Below are positions 21,321-33,505 of a stretch of DNA of 64,000 bases, piece after piece (the stretch's first letter is position 1; each line of letters starts with the position of its first letter). A program made the position numbers and the translations under genes. The notes beneath the pieces were generated by a model that worked only from the letters and a program-made list of their open reading frames with translations, made no database searches and was not told where the DNA came from. Source of the DNA: Yarrowia lipolytica (taxonomy: Eukaryota > Ascomycota > Dipodascomycetes > Dipodascales); assembly GCF_001761485.1 (NCBI RefSeq), contig NC_090775.1:3293001-3357000 (forward strand). Reading direction: 5' to 3'.

Positions 21321-24300
21321 TGTAGGTATGAGGAGTGACACTTGGCGATGAGATACGGATCTTGGCGCATTATGTAGGTCTTGGCAGTCTTTGTTTGAGT
21401 CGGAAATGAGCGGTAAACAAGGCCTGTTTGTAGCGATAGGGTTTTTCTACGGAACCTTGGCCTCGACAGTTTGGTAGCAAGAGGCCTAGGTGGATGAGTG
21501 GTTCTGTAACTTATGTGTAGTTTCTTGCTTCCAAACGAATCAATCACGTCCAGCTATTTGCAGGTATGTTTTCGCAGCCCCCCCTCCTCCAGGTATCGGA
21601 CAGATCAACCCCTCTACACGCCACACGCGTGCGGCACGAACCCGAAGACTAACCCAGGCACAGCCAATGATCGTCGCTTCATTAGATACGATGTAAAGGT
21701 TCATCTCCACGTGGGAGGAATCTGTGTTCTCGCTGGCCATCAAGATTGAAATGATACGGTTTGTACGATGAAGCAGTTACCAACTTACGCTTGGAACAGA
21801 CTCCACCTATATGTAATAGGTTCAAGTAGCTATAGAGGGACCTTCGATTATAACGCTGAGGTGACCGTACATTCTACAACACGTGGATTGGCAATCATAC
21901 GGGGTTGTTTACTAGCACAGAGTATGCGGGCCCAGAGATACGGAAGGCTCTCGTGAGGCACTTCCGCGGGTGCAGCTGATGCGAATACCAGGTTTGGTAA
22001 CTGAAGAAGAACCTGTTATGTCGATGGAAGGGGGAAAACATGTGGGTCTGAAAGGAGGGTCTTGGCACATCCACAAGGGATCATTAATGAAAAAAAAATT
22101 GCTTTGGTCCGGTTGGGGGCCACTATGGAACCAACTAATAGTTATCATGGTGCGCCGTTCTGGCAGAAGGTTCACGGTTAGTGCCCGTTGGAAGTGGGCG
22201 GTGGAGGAGATGCTCGCGTGACAGAGGGCAAGAGGGGATGAGAGCATGGAAAACTGTAGACTTCTTCGAAGTAGGCCAGCTCGAGGACAACTGGAGAGGT
22301 ATCTGTCTTGCTACAGGCGTCACTGGACATACACTCCTTTCAATCTACTGTATGATTAATTATACCTCGCGTCAAGCTGTACTCAATTTCTATACGTCCA
22401 CAGAGTTACGTCTGAGAGAACTACAACCAACGGTTAGGTTACAGTGACTTGGACGTATCAAGATGGCGGCAGAGTTCCGTGCAGTAATTACTTATTCTCG
22501 AACAACCAACCACACTGAAGTTCGAAGACAGGTTGCGTGGGGGTGAAGTCGACTGAGCAGTTCCATGGAATCTTGAACGTTCTTGTACTTTTACGTGAGA
22601 CAAGGGTTCTTAGAGCTATTGCATTTATTAAACGGGTTCTCAGATGCTATTTCATGACCGATTAATGCCTGTGACTTAATAATAAGCCGGCTTAACCGAC
22701 ATCTGGACTCCGTATCTGTAGCTCATTTCTTGACCACCTGGAGACAGGCAGTGATGGTGACTAGCTAAACAAAAACCGAAATATGCCTCCAAATAACAAG
22801 TCCATGAGTTGGTTTTAGCACCAACTGTTCTCTCAACTGACCCGGTTATTACGGGGTGGCGTCCAAAGATAGTTGTTTGTCTTCTTGGCGGAGTAGTGTG
22901 GCTTCCGAACGCCAACGACGTTGTCTTTGGAATGGGAAATCTCTTGGACCAAAATACCGGGTGAATTCAGTTAAAATATGTTACGGCGGCAGCTCCTTAA
23001 GGAACAGCGACTCCATTCGGGACAGATTCGTCTTGAAACTATCAAGGGTCTTTCAGTCATGTCTTAAAAGCTTAACTAGAAGTAATTATACATATCAACT
23101 AGGATTGTTAGACATCGTCGACAGTCAGCCTTCTGGTTCATTTCAAAGGTTATTCTTTCACAGCAAAGTTATAATTAAATGAATGTATAATGCAGAAAAA
23201 AAAAAAAAAAGGTATACAGTACGCAGGAGTTCAACTAGAAAGAATTAGCAATCACTGAAGGAGTATGGAGCCATTCTGAGTGTTGATGATGAATTCTAGC
23301 CAAGAATCTTTTCATTGTTAACTTTTGCAGGGGTCCTGAATCCCGTACTAGAATAGAAATCCCTATTAGGGTTCTGGGTAGGATGAGGTGAGAATTCTGA
23401 TACATGCAAAATATTTATCCTCTAAAGAGTTGGTCTACCAAAAATGTACAATTATGGTATCATAATGATGCTCTCAATCATCTTATATAACGAGAAATAA
23501 TATCTTGATTTCATAGCCGGACCCACTCATACCCTAATACAACTTCCTATTTGGAATGACTCGATTTAAGCGCTTCCTGCGGCGCAGAAAAGTTTTACTT
23601 TCCACAATCCACAATCTTAGCAAGGCTGAATTAGCACCGTTGTGGCGCTAACAGGTCTGAGGTCTAATGAAAGTGCAGGAGGGGGCCATGGAAGATGAAG
23701 CGACAGGGACGAGCATCTCTCTGGGGTTGCATTTTACGTGGGTCTCATCTGCTCGGAGAATTATATCAACGTTTCTGTGCCGCTTCTGATCAGACAGCGA
23801 CGTTAAACGAGCTCCGCAAATCACCGGTATGTTTCTGTACTATTGCGCTGACAAGTCCAAAGAGGGTTCGTTTCAGTAGAACCATTCTTAGATTTCGGGC
23901 GTTACATGTTTAATTTAGTCTCGTTGTTGATACAAACCCTGTCTTGTGAGACAGTTCGTAGATATCATGTGTGATGGATTTGGAATATTCTGAGTCCGAG
24001 ATCATGCAGCATCATGAAAAATTGTAGGAGGTGTGTTTTACCGTCTTTCACCATTCTTTTGTAAGCAAGTCCGGTACAATACAATGCAGTAAGGTAATTA
24101 TACAGTGCCCGTTGGGCTACAATGCCTACTAACCGCTTAGACCTACAAACAGACGCTAGCGAAACAGAGGGGAACGGAACAGAGACACAGCCCTGAGACA
24201 CCACAAGAACGAGGGGAGATGGAAAGCATAAGGGCTCGAACCTGAGTTCCTGAGTCACACGATCTCTATATGGCGCATTACAAATGATCTTCTCCACACT

Positions 24301-25940
24301 AACGAAGTTTTAGGTCCTGTTGTTGCTCAGAGACACTAATGCTGGGGTTCAGGTAATGACAGTAGTATGTACTTGTAGTAGTTTGAGTGATATAATTACT
24401 GTTCTTGGAGGCGCAAGAAACCACAACTGTTTCAAGTTTGGTATTGAGGGCTTTCTTGTGCCCAGGAATACCCTGGGGGATAAAAGTGACACATGCAATC
24501 ATACGTCAGATAATGTGTATCTGGCATGTATCTCTGTCTATATCTCACTTGTTGGACGTTGTCAAAACCCGAAAACCTCACCACAAGGCGACCCACATGA
24601 GGGTCCACCTACATTCGCCTTACATGAATGGTCATCACAGGTATGTACATGTCTGATGTGCTTGAGAACTGCGTCGCTTAGAAATGTGCGACAACGGCGC
24701 CATTATTGTGATTCAACGGTTCTACTATCCGCGCCACGACACATCCTGCCCAGCATCACCGTATTCTGCTTCGAACTCCTTTCAATTGCCGATATTGCCG
24801 TGTCTCAGAAGTGCCGTGTATAATGTAGATCTCTATTTTATGGCCCGGTCAGAAACCGTAACAGAAGCAGTCGACCACCTCCGAATCTTCTGAAGAAGCT
24901 TAGAAGACCATCATTCCACACGTAGCTACACTACGAGTACATGCTGTACATACCCCAAACAAGCTACCCCAAAATAGCTGTCCTTCTAGTTGTGCATATC
25001 CACTAATAGTTGTATAGCAGTTTCCGGAAAAATGGAGCTGCATTTCATTTCGTTTCATATCATTTCATCTCGGCTCTGTCCACATCTTGTCCTTTTCATT
25101 TCCTATGGATCAGATAAAGGGTTCCGGCCTCGCCTGCCGTTTTGAGTTGCCCAAACAAGGTCTTTCACCAAAGTTCGACTAAGACAAAGAGAAAAATTTG
25201 TCCGGCAGGCACGGAAGCGCAGGTTACATGCATCTCCAGAAGGTGTGGCTTGAATGACGCAAACGTCTACTTCACGCCTGCATCGCGTGACCTGGACCAA
25301 GGGGCCTGTGTAATTCGTTTATAGATGTGTTCTCTTGGCGTCTGGAACCTCCCGCCCGATTGAAATCGCTTAGAACTACGGGGACACCCTGCTCACCCAT
25401 AGCTGCAGCTTCCGCCTAAATTTTCCTTTATTTAACCTCGTGAAAATCAAAACTGAAAAGCCCCCGGTGAGGCTCGGAGTCAGAAATGAGCCTTGTCGGA
25501 GTCATGTGACTTGTGCTAATCGAGGGCCTCCGCCAAACTTTACGCCTCTCGACAAAGGGAAATGAGAGTTTAGCGGAAAAATAACCTATGCAACAACCGA
25601 GCTGAAAACGTTATCTGTTCTCAGGGCATCTGTAGTGCAACCCATCATTTTTCTCATATATTGGGCCCATTCGCGATTATTTCCTCACGCGCATTACTCT
25701 GGGTCTCGACGAATTGGTGTGGCATTTTCTCAGTGAAATTTTCCGCATTCTTTTACCCAAACTCACCCGTCTATAACCACGACAAACTAACCACCCTTCC
25801 GAGCATCCACAGTTTCTACGACTACTCGTGGCTTGGTGGCTTTTTTTTTCGTCTGCTTGGCTTTTCATTGAACTCTGAAAAACGATTCACATAAAAAGGG
25901 ACAGACTCTCTCTCAGTCCATTTCTCCAAATACGCAAACC
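21321..25940. other. 4.6 kb divergent region without a recognised gene
   Basis: This region separates the leftward acid phosphatase from the rightward methionine permease. No coding or RNA gene was recognised. It holds an A15 run near 23196-23211, a CATTTC-rich patch near 25040-25075 and a TACTTGTA motif near 24370. ORFs such as 22856-23182 and 24320-24823 (TTG start) are unlike known proteins. The last ~450 bases are pyrimidine-rich and contain the permease promoter. Confidence 0.45.
25889..25898 (+). promoter_or_regulatory. TATA-like element of the methionine permease gene
   Basis: ACATAAAAAG lies about 45 bases before the permease ATG, after a long T- and C-rich stretch. The spacing is short but usable in this yeast. 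Confidence 0.4.
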
Positions 25941-27665
25941 ATGGGTCTCAACTTCATTAACAAATTGACCAAGTCAGCGTCACCTTCGTACGACGAAAAG
26001 GAGCGAGAAAACGTCTCCGTTAACTCTGCCGATGGTCTCGGTACCGAGCCTCGAATTATGGAGGCTGGAGACCCCCATGGATCCGACTCCTCAATTCTCA
26101 ATCTGGGTAACGGAGAAATCATTGACAAGACCTCTGATGACCGAAAGCAGATTGGTGTCATGTCTGCTGTCTTCCTAATTTTCAACCGAATGGTTGGAAC
26201 CGGTATCTTCGCCACCCCCTCTACTATCTACCTGCTTTCTGGATCCGTTGGACTCGCCCTCATCATGTGGGTTGTTGGAGCTCTGATTGCTGGAGCCGGT
26301 CTCATGGTCTACCTCGAGTGGGGTACAACCATCCCCAAGAACGGAGGAGAGAAGAACTACCTCGAGTACGTCTACCGAAAACCCAAGTTTCTAATCACAG
26401 CCATGTTCGCTTCCTACGTGTTTCTGCTCGGATGGGCTGCTCCCAACTCCGTTATCTTCGGAGAGTACATTCTGAACGCCGCTGAGGTTGAGGTCACCCG
26501 ATGGAACCAGCGAGGTATCGGTCTTGGATGTCTGTCTTTCTGCTTCCTCATCCACTCTATCTCCGTAAAGTGGGGTCTGCGACTCCAGAACTTCCTCGGT
26601 GTCTTCAAGCTCATTGTCATTGCTCTGATCACAATTGTCGGCTGGATTGCCCTGGGAGGAGGTCTCAAGCACGTCAAGGACCCTCATGCAAACTTCCGAA
26701 ATGCATTCTCAGGCTCTGAGAAGGCCACTGGATACGGTATTGTCATGGCTCTCTACAACGTCATCTGGTCCTTCATTGGATACTCCAACGCCAACTATGC
26801 TCTCTCCGAGGCCAAGAACCCGGTTCGAACCCTCAAGATTGCTGGTCCCCTCGCCCTCATCATGGTTGCCATTTTCTACATGTTCTGTAACATCTCCTAT
26901 TTTGCCGTCGTCCCCCGGGAGCAGATTGGTGAGTCCGGACGAATTTTGGCTGCCACCTTCTTCCGAGTGGCTTTTAACGAGTCTGCCGAGAAGGCCATGT
27001 CTGTCTTTGTTGCACTTTCTGCCCTGGGTAACGTTCTTTCCGTCATTTTCTCGCAGGGCCGAATTATCCAGGAGCTTGGTCGAGAGGGTGTACTGCCTTT
27101 CTCTTCTTTCTTTGCTTCCAATAAGCCCTTCAACTCTCCTTTCCCCGGTCTGTTCGAGCACTACTGTGTCTCCATTGTCATTCTGCTGGCCCCTCCTCCT
27201 GGAGACGCTTACAACTTCATTTCCAACTTGATCACATACCCCCTTTCGGCCATTAACGTGGTTGTGTCCCTGGGTCTGCTTTGGGTCCACTTTGACAGAT
27301 GGCGACACGCCCGAAACCCCAACCTGCCTCCTTCTATCTTCGCAGACTTCAACCCTCCCATCAAGGCCACTATCCCCGTCACCATCTTCTTCATGCTGGC
27401 GTCTCTTTACCTTGTGGTTGCCCCCTTCCTGTCTCCTGATGCCGACCAGTCCGTCTACAAGGATCTGCCCTACTGGCTGCATTGTGTGGTGGGAATCGCT
27501 CTTTTCGCTGCTGGTGCCGTCTACTGGCTCTTCTGGGCCATCATCTTCCCCAAGCTGTTTAACTACAAGCTGGTGAAGCAGACAGTCATTGGATCCGACG
27601 GTTGGTCAAGAACGGTTATCACCCGAGTCAAGAACGGCGAGATTGGTGAGGGCGAAGAGTTCTAA
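25941..27665 (+). CDS. high-affinity methionine permease (Mup1-type, LAT family)
   Basis: A 574-residue amino acid transporter of the L-type/Mup1 branch of the APC superfamily. About 65 hydrophilic N-terminal residues, a likely site of ubiquitin-controlled turnover, precede twelve membrane segments. The first segment holds the unwound substrate-binding motif GTGIFATPS (86-94), and the segment starting WSFIGYSNANYALSEAKNP is the family's hallmark for the sixth helix. Length and the long N-terminus agree with yeast Mup1. The protein should import methionine, possibly cysteine, at the plasma membrane. The start is the first ATG of the frame, 45 bases after a TATA-like element. The 3' flank begins with an A-rich (AAAAC) repeat tract. 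Close relatives in the family differ in specificity, so methionine is likely but not proven. Confidence 0.9.
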   Translation: MGLNFINKLTKSASPSYDEKERENVSVNSADGLGTEPRIMEAGDPHGSDSSILNLGNGEIIDKTSDDRKQIGVMSAVFLIFNRMVGTGIFATPSTIYLLSGSVGLALIMWVVGALIAGAGLMVYLEWGTTIPKNGGEKNYLEYVYRKPKFLITAMFASYVFLLGWAAPNSVIFGEYILNAAEVEVTRWNQRGIGLGCLSFCFLIHSISVKWGLRLQNFLGVFKLIVIALITIVGWIALGGGLKHVKDPHANFRNAFSGSEKATGYGIVMALYNVIWSFIGYSNANYALSEAKNPVRTLKIAGPLALIMVAIFYMFCNISYFAVVPREQIGESGRILAATFFRVAFNESAEKAMSVFVALSALGNVLSVIFSQGRIIQELGREGVLPFSSFFASNKPFNSPFPGLFEHYCVSIVILLAPPPGDAYNFISNLITYPLSAINVVVSLGLLWVHFDRWRHARNPNLPPSIFADFNPPIKATIPVTIFFMLASLYLVVAPFLSPDADQSVYKDLPYWLHCVVGIALFAAGAVYWLFWAIIFPKLFNYKLVKQTVIGSDGWSRTVITRVKNGEIGEGEEF

Positions 27666-28393
27666 GGACTTGCCTAAACCAAAACAAAACAAAACAAAAA
27701 AAAAACTCCCCTAAAAAAAAGACTCTCCAGTCAGCATTTGCATAGGTGTGAATCCAACCTCACACTGTCATTGGTCCTCTGAGTTAAGGTCCATGAATGT
27801 CACTCCTAACAACTTATTTATTTAGTTTTGCTTCAACAGTTAATGTGAACCTGTTCACTGGCTTTACCCAGTGTACAATGAAAAAACCACTTGAAAGATG
27901 TAGACTGTGTGTAATTTGTATAACCTGTGGCTTACTTAAGCTAAATTTTTGTTAAAAGAAAAGAGTGATAATAGTTCAATGAATTGTTGCGCCACAGAAA
28001 TATTAGTCGGGACGATCGTTGCTGTCGACATGACGACTTTGATTTGCAAGTCAATTATGAATTCGTATTGTGTTTCGGAGTTTCAGAAGTTCCACAGATA
28101 TACAGTCCATCGTATTAAGCGAAACCCTAGTCGAGATAGCATTCCAGACAGTTTCACCTCATTTGGACATTTTCACAGTTTTGAAGGGGTGTGGAGGATC
28201 AGCATATGGAATGGAAGCTCTAATTGTGGGGATTCAGGTTATCCAGTTTATATATACTCGCAAAATTGCTATCCAGTTGCCCAGGCTTGAGAAGTAGTAC
28301 CTTCAATTGACCAAGGCTAGGTATTTGTACCCGCGTCTAATGATGACATAACTAGTAAGGGGATATGGGATGCTTCAGAGATGCTATCACCCA

Positions 28394-28423
28394 ACTTCTG
28401 ACTACTTCTGACTACTTCTGACT
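28394..28423. repeat. 10-bp tandem repeat, three copies, telomere-repeat-like
   Basis: ACTTCTGACT is repeated three times without change. Read on the other strand the unit is TAGTCAGAAG, which shares the TAGTCAG core and the 10-base period of the Y. lipolytica telomeric repeat TTAGTCAGGG. It could be a degenerate interstitial telomeric tract or a chance minisatellite. Confidence 0.7.
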
Positions 28424-30962
28424 ACCAAATCCCTGTTTTATTAGAAGCTATCCATCCTATCTCCGACCAGAATGGCACCATGAACATGGTTAGAGCTGTA
28501 CTCTCACTCGGACAAAACTGTGCGCCTGAATGCCTCTCCCTCCGCTTCAAAAAGAGAGATTTAACAAGTGTGGCAACAGCTTTGCCTGAAATGAACAGAC
28601 GGCACTTATCGATAACCGAAATTGCCAGTCATACTCAGAGTTACGTTGGTGTGGCTTGCGCCGAGGTAGTTAGGATTACACCTTCACTAGTGCCATGATG
28701 GGCATTCCCTTCTCACATAATCGAAGTATAACAGATGTGGCTTGAGATACAACATACTCGATGGCAGACAACATCCGAGAAAACAACCTGTCAGTGCGTT
28801 GAAGGTGGAAGGAGTTTGCGTGGAAGTTGAGTTAGCCATTATGGGCCTTGCGTTATATCATAGTTTATCTTCTTGGTTAATGGCTCGCTAGAGAACACAT
28901 AAGGAGTGGTGATTAGTCGTACAGACTGTTGATAGTAGGCTGCAGCTTTCAGTGGTGTCTAAACCGTGTATGTGTGCGAGTGACGCTGCCATGGTCTACA
29001 CCCAAACGCCGCCTCTTCTAGGATGGAACACCCTAGTACCGTTGCTAAAGAAGGGAATACCTGTTTGAACCGTTCGACAAGACGATGTTAGGTTTAGCTG
29101 CGAAAAGCTTTGGTCAGAGCAGTTGCCCAATGCAGTGCAACCTGTAATATCTGTTGAACAGCCGATTGACTACAAGGAGATTTCATATAGATATGGACTT
29201 CGTGTATAGCGGGACGGTATTGCGGGACGGAGTCACATTAAACCAGTTGATTGTGACGTCTTAGGCTAATTATAGCTCAAACAGCATGCGATTATCACTG
29301 AGTCGTGTCTGACTTACACTGCTTTGTCATCCGCCTTACAGTCATCCAAAGTAGGTGGATTTTGACATGTACTGTATATGAACAAAAGTGATAGAGTGAT
29401 AGTTTCCTGAAAGATTTAGACAACTTCTGTCCAACCAGCAAATGAATCGTTAACGTGAACAGTTTGAGGCTGCGAGACTGGCAGGTAGGTGTAGACGAGA
29501 AAGTATCACCGCTTGGGCTTCTTGCGGCAGTTCCTTCTGTGACCCCCAGGTTAATAACTGATTGGCTACTAACCCAACTTCGAAGCGTTAGCACCAGCAA
29601 CGTGACCCTTGCCCATGGCCACTGAAGTCATCAGTTTCGTAGAGTGTGCGAGGGACTACTAGTACAACTTTGTTGGTTATCGTCCAAAGGGAACGAGAGG
29701 AGGAGAACACACTATTGGGACTGCTGTTCTTTGAGAAACCAAGAAAAAATACCAGAATTGTATCGAATAGTTTGTAATTTTCACCCAAGCACATCTAGAT
29801 AGTTATCAAAGCCTTCAAGCCAAAACACGAGGGTACTGGCGCTCTTCACGGAGTTGAGACTGAGATCATATGGCCCAGACGAGCTGCAGATTTGATTCGA
29901 CAGCTCCGGGATCATGAAGGTGTCTAAACCGCACTGCTGGCAGAACGCCCTCAGATACGATAAAGGAACACGACTGAACGTCCAGTCTGAACCTCCACAA
30001 CTCAGCCGTCCCACACTTGTGCATGCTTACAGTAACTTCGGAACAGAGATGCCGAACTAGTAGAACTTGTACTGTAGGTAGAATTCATCATGTAGAATGA
30101 ATTTTACAAGTGTGAATTATGAAGTCAGAAGTCATAAAGGAACAGATGTATTGGCAACCCATTATCTCATCGCTTGTGAAACGTAGTTTGCTCCTCTGCA
30201 TGCTTCAGCCCTCCATCTATAGCAACCGAAAACCTCTCTCTCACCACAAACCTTAGTCCAATAGAAACATGCGGAACGGCCCGTTACAAGTCGTGCATAA
30301 AACAGTAATAAAAGTGAAACCGGTTAATATTGTCCGTCTGCCATGCATGTTGGACGTGTGGTTCAGACGTGTGGTTCATTGTTTCTGATAAGTTCAAGTA
30401 CAAGTACAAGTATAGGGCAAGGATAATATCTCGCACATTTTGAGGGCCCCTATTTGGCACGCGGGCGTGTTTAGTATATGTGGGGAGCCCTAGTGTATGT
30501 TGTGCGCAGGTGTCTGTAACCAGACTGGGGTCGATCACCTAAGAAGACAAACACTAGCGACTGGTGAGCTCCTGTAGCGTGTGCGGCACGTCGTGTTTAT
30601 CGGAAGACAACATGCCAGGCCTCACTACACCCCTCGCCAAGTAGGCAGTGCTACCTTATGTACCAATACCTGTACTGTCGTTGGGGTGACGTGTATGCTT
30701 GGGTCACCTCCGTCCCCTCTTGGCAATGACTGTTGGGCAATAACAATGGAGACGAGGATCTTCGAAATCGACGTGAACAGTAAGATAAAGCCAGGGTGAT
30801 TTAACTCACGAGACCCTGTAACCCGGTGGTGTCCGTCAGTGGCGGAACAACCAGTTCCCCGAATATGTTTCTGGTTCCATGGAACAGTCAACCATCGTTT
30901 GTCAGCGCTCCGTGCACAGCTTTGACAGTCTGTCACACAGCTCCTGGATGTGCATCGAAGCC

Positions 30963-30999
30963 CCCTCCACCTGGTGCCACCTTATCACCAGGTGGAGGG
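30963..30999. repeat. perfect inverted repeat, 14-bp arms, 9-base loop
   Basis: The arm CCCTCCACCTGGTG at 30963-30976 is followed, after 9 bases, by its exact reverse complement at 30986-30999. It lies in non-coding DNA about 670 bases before the mannosyltransferase gene. A GC-rich hairpin of this strength is unlikely by chance in 64 kb. Confidence 0.9.
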
Positions 31000-31670
31000 C
31001 GAATTAGGGCTTGGAAAATGTCCATGCTGGCTGGATTGGGACGTTGGCAAGGAAACAGATACGAGGGATTTCTGTACAAGTGACACAGCGGAGGTTTTGG
31101 AGCGAAAAAACCAAACGTTGCAGCTGGGCGCCCGCTCACCTCAACCGTCAGATGTGGTATATCAAAACAACGACCAAAAAAATTTAGCTATTATACAACC
31201 CTGCAGGAAGGGGGCAAGGTGTTGATAAAGGAAGTTGTCCCGGGAGGTGTAGCAATGAATATAATCGAATCTGGTGGATTTAAAATAAGTTATTCGGCCA
31301 CGCCAAATCGATTAAATCCGCCTCAACTAGCAGCACCCCCCAGTAAACCCCTATTCAACAACCTACACGTCTCGCTTGTTCATCATGCACAAGGAGGAAA
31401 ATAGACGCACGTCTGGCAGCTGTGTTTTCATCCTCTGTCTTTAGTTTTTGATAATCGTGCCTTCTAACCAAGAGACCCTTGGTTTTCACACTAGCCGCGA
31501 ACCCCGGCCTCAGACAGCAAAACCACCTGTTTGTCTTCCCCGCCTGCGTGGAAACCTCCCACACGTGATCCACCTCTACAAAACGCGCTAACCGGGTGCT
31601 GATTCGAATCACAAATACGACCCACTAGCTAGCACTATCGGCACACTCGTCGCACCACCACAAAATCACA

Positions 31671-33197
31671 ATGCTACGACGCAGATCTTCAGCATCATAC
31701 CCACAACAGTCGCTGCCCAAAACACAGGGGACCTGGCAGCCGTCCACAATGACGCAGGGAGTGCGGACCAAGGCCCGGTTCTATCTCAGTCGCATGCCGC
31801 TCAAAATCCTGGCTGTTCTCGCAGCGCTGCTCATCACAGCCGGCTTTGTGACATTCAACTTGCGCCACCCGGCCGAGCAACAACCCGGCGGAAACAAGCA
31901 GTACATCAAAGAGATTGTGTTTGAGAACCCAGCACTACATGGACCCTTTGTGGCTGGCTGCAGACCGATCGTAGCTAATCCTGAAGACAAGGTCAACGCG
32001 GCGTTTGTCGTACTGGCCCGAAACCAGGACCAGGAGGGCCTACTGTCGTCCATCGCTTCGCTAGAACGGCATTTCAACCAGTGGTACAACTACCCTTACA
32101 TTTTCCTCAACGACGAGCCCTTCAACGCTACCTTTAAGGCCGCAATCTCCAAGTCCACCGCTGCTAAGACGGAATTTGGAGTTATCCCCGACTCTCTGTG
32201 GGACTTCGACGACAGCGTCGATCGAAAAGAGCTCAAGAAAGCGTTGCAGAACCAGGCGGACCAAAATGTCATGTATGGCGACTCGGAATCGTACCACAAA
32301 ATGTGCCGATTCTACTCGGGCAAGTTCTACGACCACCCGCTACTCAAGGACCTTGACTGGTACTGGCGGCTGGAGCCCGACGTGCAGTTCTTCTGCGACC
32401 TGACCTACGACCCCTTCCGATACATGCAGGACAACAACAAGGTGTACGGCTACAACATTGCCATCAAGGAACTCAAGGAGACGGTGCCTAACTTGTGGCG
32501 ATACACCAAGTCATTCAAGCAGAAAAACAAGATGCAGTCCAAGGGTATGTGGGAAATGTTTCTGCAGACAGCGGAGGAGCGAGAACAACGAGGAGGCCAC
32601 CCTCTCAAGGACGCTCGAATGTCCGACAAGAACGACAAGGTCAAGGGTAAGGCTGAAACTAACAATCCCACCTCCAAGCGGTTTGCTGATCCTGATTACG
32701 AGGATATGGGAGAAGAGGCCTACAACATGTGCCACTTCTGGTCCAACTTTGAGATTGGAAAGCTCTCCTTCTTCAGATCCAAAGAGTACAGAGACTACTT
32801 TGACTACCTCGAGGAGAAGAAGGGTTTCTGGTCCGAACGATGGGGAGATGCACCCGTACATTCCCTAGCCGTGGGTCTGTTTCTGGCCCCCTCCGAGGTG
32901 CATTATTTCCGAGACATCGGATACCAGCATTCGGACATTTTCCACTGTCCTTACAACGCCAAGGGCGCCCAGTTGCCTCCTCCCGAGCGGTACTGGGAGG
33001 GCGTTTCCAAGCGAACCGGTCTCAAACTGACTGACGAGCAGATCAAGGAGGACGAGAAGTGGCTGGTTCCCGACCCTGCGGAGGAAGGCGGCGTGGGATG
33101 CAGATGCATTTGTCCTCTGGATAAGGCAGCGTTCATCGAGCCGCGAGACGGAAGTTGCATTGCTCACTGGGTTGAGACCAGAGACAAGGGGTTGTGA
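31671..33197 (+). CDS. alpha-1,2-mannosyltransferase, KTR/KRE2 family (GT15)
   Basis: A 508-residue type II Golgi membrane protein that would add alpha-1,2-linked mannose from GDP-mannose to N- or O-glycans. A basic cytosolic tail of ~42 residues precedes one membrane anchor (43-62) and a luminal catalytic domain. GT15 landmarks are FLNDEPFNATF (145-155) and YHKMCRFYSG followed by DWYWRLEPDVQFFCD (229-243), in which Glu235 is the conserved metal-binding acid. SDIFHCPYN and a Cys-rich end (CRCICPLD) complete the fold. A charged loop of ~50 residues after NLWRYTKSF, and the Cys-rich end, recall Ktr4-like members. The first ATG has a good context (AATCACA before it); a second ATG at residue 27 is possible. 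The 3' end converges with the RNase T2 gene. Confidence 0.9.
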   Translation: MLRRRSSASYPQQSLPKTQGTWQPSTMTQGVRTKARFYLSRMPLKILAVLAALLITAGFVTFNLRHPAEQQPGGNKQYIKEIVFENPALHGPFVAGCRPIVANPEDKVNAAFVVLARNQDQEGLLSSIASLERHFNQWYNYPYIFLNDEPFNATFKAAISKSTAAKTEFGVIPDSLWDFDDSVDRKELKKALQNQADQNVMYGDSESYHKMCRFYSGKFYDHPLLKDLDWYWRLEPDVQFFCDLTYDPFRYMQDNNKVYGYNIAIKELKETVPNLWRYTKSFKQKNKMQSKGMWEMFLQTAEEREQRGGHPLKDARMSDKNDKVKGKAETNNPTSKRFADPDYEDMGEEAYNMCHFWSNFEIGKLSFFRSKEYRDYFDYLEEKKGFWSERWGDAPVHSLAVGLFLAPSEVHYFRDIGYQHSDIFHCPYNAKGAQLPPPERYWEGVSKRTGLKLTDEQIKEDEKWLVPDPAEEGGVGCRCICPLDKAAFIEPRDGSCIAHWVETRDKGL

Positions 33198-33505
33198 AGG
33201 ATGTAAGATAAGTGTGCGAATGGGACATGGCATAGAACGAGGAGGAGAGAGGGGTTGGAGAAGGTAAAAGAACATAGCAAACGGACATAATTAATACTAC
33301 CCTCTTTGTGAGCTTAATGTGGGTTATCACATAAAATCCTCACCAAGTCTAGTGTTCTATGCCCTTTAACAGTGTACAACAATAAGTTTTAAAGACGGAA
33401 TATATGAGGGGTGTCTAGTATGCAATGACCCATGATAGTTCTTCAGACCCTGTACAGTAATCAATGAATAAGTTATTTACGGAGGTTTTTCAGGAGTAGG
33501 AGCGG
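33198..33505. other. convergent 3' spacer
   Basis: About 300 bases between the convergent mannosyltransferase and RNase T2 genes. It is AT-rich and probably holds both poly(A) regions. Nothing else was seen. Confidence 0.6.

Larger units (their letters stand above)
27666..31670. other. 4 kb region without a recognised gene
   Basis: Between the permease and the mannosyltransferase, both rightward. No gene was recognised. It holds an A-rich repeat tract just after the permease stop (27680-27720), a three-copy tandem repeat at 28394-28423, a perfect hairpin at 30963-30999 and overlapping TACAAGTA motifs at about 30402-30415. Two minus-strand ORFs (29588-29794, 29781-30014) have protein-like composition but match nothing I know. 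Confidence 0.45.

Noticed and set aside
20259-21338. Open frame of 359 codons on the plus strand
   Set aside because: It is the antisense shadow of the acid phosphatase gene, which has a signal peptide and all family motifs. The antisense protein is Val/Gly/Ser-rich without any family.
23196-23211. A15 run as the 3' tail of a LINE or SINE
   Set aside because: No recognisable element sequence before it and no clear target-site duplication; treated as a simple homopolymer.
24200-24325. Possible tRNA on the minus strand with a perfect B-box (GGTTCGAGCC)
   Set aside because: The T stem has a mismatch, the two acceptor halves do not pair and no sensible anticodon stem forms. At best a tRNA relic.
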